Positions 59,601-64,000 of a DNA stretch of 64,000 nucleotides are shown piece by piece. Positions within the stretch are counted from its first letter, which is position 1; the number at the start of each line of letters is the position of its first letter. The notes under the pieces were generated by a model, which worked only from the letters and a program-made list of their open reading frames with translations, was not told the origin of the DNA and did not search any database. Made by a program: the position numbers and the translations under genes. The DNA lies in assembly GCA_026008535.1 (NCBI GenBank), contig BRKX01000002.1:60013170-60077169 (forward strand), read 5' to 3'. This DNA is from Perilla frutescens. Its lineage: Eukaryota; Streptophyta; Magnoliopsida; Lamiales; Lamiaceae.

Positions 59601-60150
59601 GTGGATGGCATATTCTCAGTGAAGTCGGATGTATTTAGCTTCGGAGTGTTGGTGCTAGAGATAATAAGCGGGAAGAAGAACCGAGGATTCTTTCACCCTG
59701 ATCACGATCTCAATCTGTTAGGACATGTGAGTTATGTATTCTGTTTGGTCGTCTAATCATGACTGAATTAATATAAATCATACATATCATATCGCTTAAT
59801 TTAATTTTCTGTGATTATATATGAATATGAAGGCATGGAAATTATGGAGAGAAGGAAATTCAAGAGATTTTGTGGAGTCATCGTTGCTGGTGGGAATGAA
59901 AGAATCTGAATCCCAAGTGCTGCGATGTATCCAAGTGGGGCTGTTGTGCGTCCAACAACGCTCCCAAGACAGGCCTACTATGTCCAACGTCCTTTTAATG
60001 TTGGACACTCAGCATCCCTTGTTGGATCACCCTAAACACCCAGGTTTCTACACCCAACGAACTATATTCGATACAGATTCCTCCTCTACAGGGAACTTCA
60101 AACCTCAAACCTCCAATGAAATTACAGTCACATTGCTACATGGTAGATAA
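56658..60150 (+). CDS. RLK4: SD1-type G-type lectin S-receptor-like Ser/Thr kinase
   Basis: Exons 56658-57918, 58001-58132, 58679-58845, 58946-59156, 59239-59476, 59576-59726, 59833-60150 encode 825 residues. The signal peptide (AVSLLLILVHLLIKSSIVAV) leads into B-lectin (FELGFFSPSNSS, GIWFKK, VVWVANRD), S-locus glycoprotein (GPWDGVRFGG), EGF-like (CDEYAKCGNFGVC), PAN (CEAACLANCSCVAY) and a membrane helix at about 431-450, then a poly-Asn juxtamembrane stretch (five Asn). The kinase has GEGGFGSVYK, Lys about 532, HRDLKASN with Asp about 629, DFGLARTFG and GTYGYMAPEYAVDG. It is an RD kinase with all catalytic residues. It differs from its neighbours in GEGG for GQGG and DFGL for DFGM. Intron 2 (58133-58678) is the longest apart from RLK3 intron 1. 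Last of the array; 2.6 kb from the U-box gene on the same strand. Confidence 0.92.
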
Positions 60151-61088
60151 GATATATAGACATACACATACATCTTTTTTCTATTTTTTTTTTCCTTTTC
60201 CGTTTCTTGTTAAACTCTGACAGGTGTTGCGTTGATTATTCAACAACGGATAACGACCACAGGAAAATAAAATAAAAAATTAAGGCACCCAATTTGATTG
60301 GACTGTATAAAAGCATTTTCTGATTCTTCATGGATTAGGTTGATCACCCATCATTTTCAAAAAATATATAATTTACTATAACACTTGTTTTCTTGAGGTT
60401 AATCCAGGTCAGCCCGTTGTACGTACAACTGCGACTTATGAATATGTCTCTTTAATTAGTGAGAGGTGCAAAAACTCTCGTAGCTACCTAGCTTCCCCTC
60501 CATCAATGCCATTTGCCCCTTTTTTTCCACATATGTAATACTTGTCTTTTATAATACAGTAATAAACATCTATTCCTAGATAAATGCATTAATGTGGCTT
60601 CAAATTTCCTCAAACACTTCCACCTGTTTCACCATAAAATTTATGATTTTAACAATAATTATTATAAAATAAAAATCAATTCTAATATAAATAATCATAA
60701 TTAACATTTATCAATTAAAAAATGAATTAAAAAAGTTATAAAATTTAATTTTAAATTAATCAACCTTAATAATGAATTATTAATCGAAAAAGTAACTATT
60801 TAGTACACCCATCGTGACAATGTTAAAGTGTCCACTGCTGATTCAAATATTATTATTTTTAATCTTTATTACCTTAATGTAACAAAATATATATTTTAAA
60901 AATTGTAATTAAATTATTGCTTAGTTACGTCATCTACTCGTTTACACCAATATAATTCAAGCTCAACTTCTCTTTAAATTTTCTTTGGAAATTAAGCATA
61001 ATTCTATTAAATTGTATTCAATTTATTTGGACAAAAAGTATCGATCCTATTATTTACCATTCTTTAAAAATAAACAAATAAAATATGT

Positions 61089-61125
<37 letters not shown>

Positions 61126-62621
61126 CGAGAGTCATTTATATTCATATTGATTCAACATAGATCATGTGTACCGAAACTACGCATTTGTTTATATTATTAA
61201 AAAAATACATGCAAATAAGCAAATATAATTACTTATTTGATATTTATCTTAAAAATACACTTGAATGTGTGATTGAAGGAGATAGAAAAGTGATTGATAT
61301 TATGAGCAAAATAGTAAATGTAAATGTAAATGTCAACAAGTGAGTTACATTTGGATGTATTTATTTCAAATAAAAATGAAACAAGTTAATAAAATTATGT
61401 TGAATTTCCAAATAAAATTGAAAAAAATGGAACTTAAATTATGTTGGTGGAGATAATAAATATTTTAATTACACTTTTTAAAATAAAACTTATTTAATTT
61501 CCCTCAAAAACTTTATTTAAGGTAATGATGCTTAAAATTATTATTTTAAATAAAGTAAGAATTGTAAAAAGAGAACATGGATCACGACCAAATATAATGG
61601 CTCAAAAAATTAATTTTTTGCCCATGGTAGGTAGACTTGAGATTCTTGTAACATGTATTCAAGCTTTTGTTTTTGAGAAAATAGGTATCCAACTTAAAAC
61701 ATGGGATATGGAGTATTCTCCTTCTAATTATTAGTGCATCAATGTATATACGGTGTATTTACTAATTTTACAATAATTACCATTCAATCTTAAAAAAAAA
61801 AAACCCAATAAATTATAATTTTCAATGTAAACAAAGGTCTAGAGGCAGGACAATAGTTTAAAATGTTGAATGAGTGTTTTCTGTATTTTAATGTGAACAG
61901 TACTTTATAGTTTTGTGTTAATTGTCAAAACCTTTTGCTTAAAAGTCAAATTTGACAATGAAGTCCGGCAGTTACTGGTACTGCTGAACAATTAAAAAAA
62001 AAAAACGTGGATAAAATTAAATTTGGACATGGTACCATAATTCCGTTGAGCAAAGAAGCACGCCTTCAAACGTTACCCAAAAGGCAGAGGAGAGGGAGAA
62101 CAATTATTTCTTTCCCAAACTACCCCTTTTGATATGGATGTTCACAGATTCCCCCTTTTTCTCCGGCTAAAGCCAAAACCGACTAAAATCCACGACTAAC
62201 ATCTCTTCTATCTAATCATTCTCATTTCTACGCATCCATACCATAGCTAATATTTCAATACCTGACAATCTTAGTTTTATTTCGATTTTAACTGAATCAG
62301 TTTTAAACAATTAATTAAACTCAAAGTTCTGATTGAGTTTGGACTTATTGTCCATATTATTTTGTTAGGTTCATTTTATAACTAATCTCAAATCAAGTAC
62401 GACTGTCGATATAAAAAGAAAAAGACGAGAGAATTAATGAAAATTGAGAATGAAAATTGAGGGCAGCAGCGTAATTGACGATGTGACTGGAGAGAGAAAG
62501 AGAGCGCGCAGTGTCACAAGGGGAGCTCCACCACCTCACACATATTAATCTCGACTCCTCACAAATTCACAACTCACACTCTTTTTCTCCGAGCAAAATA
62601 GCCCACACGTAAACCTCATAA

Positions 62622-62664
<43 letters not shown>

Positions 62665-62708
62665 GTCTCTCATTACTGACGTAAACAGAAGATTGAAGAA
62701 AAAGAAGA
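60151..62708. other. RLK4-U-box gene intergenic region
   Basis: 2.6 kb, AT-rich, no gene supported. It contains a (CA)16 tract (61090-61121). A short frame near 61525-61734 has no recognisable domain and is not called. The last 150 bp are the presumed 5' leader of the U-box gene. Confidence 0.6.
62624..62663 (+). promoter_or_regulatory. (CT)20 tract in the U-box gene leader
   Basis: An uninterrupted CT tract 46-85 bp before the start codon. CT tracts around the transcription start are frequent plant core-promoter or 5' UTR elements and can bind BPC/GAGA factors. A role here is inference. Confidence 0.5.
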
Positions 62709-63815
62709 ATGGCCGCTGAGTTGCCGGATGATTTCAAATGCCCGATTTCTTTAGAGATAATGTCCGACCCCGTTATCCTTTCCTCCGGCCACACCTTCGA
62801 TCGCGCCTCCATCCAGCAGTGGTTGGACGCGGGCCACCGCACCTGCCCAATTACCAAACTGCCCCTACCGGAACCCCCTTCCCTCATTCCCAATCACGCC
62901 CTCCGCAGCCTCATTTCTAGTTACACCCTCCTCTCCTTGCCTAAGCGCCTACAGCCCCACCCACCCAACCCGCAAGCCCTAATCCAGCTTTTGATTTCTC
63001 AATCGTCCCACTTGGAAGATAAGCTCAATTCGCTCGAACAACTTAGCCGGCTCTGCAAGCGCGACTTCGCGATTCCGCGGCGATTAGCCGAGTCGGGGGC
63101 CGTGTCGGCGGTTCTGAACTGTATTGACTCGGGCGAGCCGGGGCTTCAGGAGAAGGCCCTTCAGTTTGTTCTCAATTTGAGCCTGGATGACGACAGCAAG
63201 GTAGGGCTGGTGGCGGAGGGAATTGTTGGGAAGGTGGTCTACGCCCTTCATTGCGGCGTTGGGGACTCACGCGCGGTGGCGGCAACCGTGTTGACCAGCC
63301 TCGCCGTTCTGGAAGTCAACAAGGTCACGATCGGGTCGTACCCTGATGCGATTCCGGGTTTGGTGTCCCTCCTACAGATGGGGAGTTCTAGAGAGAGAAA
63401 GGAAGCGGCCACCGCGTTGTTCACGCTTTGTTCTTTCTCCGATAATCGGGTTCGAGCAGTTCAGTGTGGGGCGGTGCCAATTTTAATCCAAAATGCTGAT
63501 TCCGGCCTGGAGCGGGCAGTGGAGGTGTTGGGCCTACTGGCAAAATGTAAACTTGCGCGAGATGAGATGTTGAGGTTTAGTGGGTTTTTGGATATCTTGA
63601 TAGGAATCGTGAGGAACCGGAGTTCGAGGAGTGTGCAATACGCACTGCTTACATTGAGTTCTCTGTGTTGTTATAGTGACAAGATGGGTTTGAAAGCTTT
63701 GAGAGAAGGCCTGTTTGATACTTGCGTTGTGTTGTTGGAGGATGACAGTGAGAAGGTCAGGCGGAATGCCAAGACGTTGATTCAGGTATTGCAAGGGAAG
63801 ATAAAAAATGTCTGA
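62709..63815 (+). CDS. PUB8: PUB8-like U-box/ARM E3 ubiquitin ligase
   Basis: An intronless gene for 368 residues. A U-box occupies residues about 6-80 (DDFKCPISLEIMSDPVILSS, GHTFDR, IQQWLDAG, TCPITK, LIPNHALRSLI), the E2-binding fold that replaces RING zinc ligands by hydrogen bonds. The rest is an armadillo-type helical repeat region (LEQLSRLCKRD, LQEKALQFVLNLS, VAATVLTSLAV, RKEAATALFTLCS, VQYALLTLSSLC) that would bind substrates. N-terminal wording and total length match Arabidopsis PUB8 (At4g21350) as I remember it, not the larger ARC1/PUB13-type proteins with a UND domain. The start ATG is immediately followed by the family N-terminus (AELPDDFKCP). It would act in the cytosol with an E2 to ubiquitinate unknown targets. 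Its coding sequence is distinctly GC-richer than the flanks. Confidence 0.92.
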   Translation: MAAELPDDFKCPISLEIMSDPVILSSGHTFDRASIQQWLDAGHRTCPITKLPLPEPPSLIPNHALRSLISSYTLLSLPKRLQPHPPNPQALIQLLISQSSHLEDKLNSLEQLSRLCKRDFAIPRRLAESGAVSAVLNCIDSGEPGLQEKALQFVLNLSLDDDSKVGLVAEGIVGKVVYALHCGVGDSRAVAATVLTSLAVLEVNKVTIGSYPDAIPGLVSLLQMGSSRERKEAATALFTLCSFSDNRVRAVQCGAVPILIQNADSGLERAVEVLGLLAKCKLARDEMLRFSGFLDILIGIVRNRSSRSVQYALLTLSSLCCYSDKMGLKALREGLFDTCVVLLEDDSEKVRRNAKTLIQVLQGKIKNV

Positions 63816-64000
63816 TTTTTGTTTTGTTGTTGATGGAAGATGAAGTTAATTCAAGTGAAAAGGTGTTGATCTTGGAGGTGAGTAGGAAGTTTTTGTAATT
63901 TTTTTCACCGTTGTTGAATAGCATTTTGTATAAAGAATGACGTACTGAGGAATCTGGTTCTTTATTGTACATTTTCAATAATCAGACTATACATATGGCC
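63816..64000. other. 3' flank of the U-box gene
   Basis: Probable 3' UTR and downstream DNA to the window edge. AATAAT/ATAAAGAA-type near-upstream motifs lie near 63930-63985, but no poly(A) site can be fixed. Confidence 0.4.

Noticed and set aside
60151..62708. A small Cys-rich ligand gene (SCR/SP11-like) between RLK4 and the U-box gene
   Set aside because: I looked for a signal peptide followed by eight cysteines on both strands in the available frames and found none. A two-exon gene of this size could still be missed by eye.

Overview
This is a nuclear segment from a eudicot plant. The evidence is intron-rich receptor-kinase genes with GT..AG borders, plant-only families (SD1-type G-type lectin receptor kinases, a PUB-type U-box protein, mTERF), AT-rich intergenic DNA, and plant transposon classes (Copia, MULE, hAT, Stowaway, SINE). 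An asterid, perhaps Lamiales, is a guess from the look of the repeats and proteins; the sequence does not prove it.

Layout. 1-29 kb is gene-poor and mostly mobile DNA. It holds a Stowaway MITE (734-994), a complete but inactivated Copia element on the minus strand (1470-7636, target duplication CTGTG) and one small intronless EF-hand gene (8039-8368, minus). Next comes a decayed LTR-type element (9777-13301) containing a Pack-MULE-like element that carries a broken mTERF exon (10650-12328). Further along are a SINE, hAT-type elements, a long-TIR MULE (22639-23753) and a 2.2 kb solo LTR (25800-28011, target duplication ATTAT).

29-60 kb is a head-to-tail array of four apparently intact SD1-class receptor kinases, all on the plus strand: RLK1 29235-32257, RLK2 34778-38163, RLK3 47830-55972 and RLK4 56658-60150. 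Each has seven exons with the same intron phases (1,1,0,1,2,0). Exon 1 encodes the lectin/S-locus/PAN ectodomain, exon 2 the membrane segment, and exons 3-7 the juxtamembrane region and kinase. A second Copia element (39157-46757, plus, target duplication AGAAC) separates RLK2 from RLK3. It is itself invaded by a non-LTR retroposon and contains a small TRIM-like LTR. RLK3 has a 5 kb first intron filled with transposon sequence.

The window ends with an intronless U-box/ARM-type E3 ligase gene (62709-63815) that closely resembles Arabidopsis PUB8.

How the genes may work together. The receptors would sense an unknown extracellular ligand and phosphorylate cytosolic targets. U-box E3 ligases and Ca2+-sensor EF-hand proteins are known partners or outputs of such receptor pathways. 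In Arabidopsis (from memory) PUB8 lies beside the SRK/ARK3 cluster at the S locus, and an EF-hand gene of this type lies beside the At4g27290/At4g27300 SD1 kinases. This window has both gene neighbourhoods in one block. I regard that as its most interesting feature.
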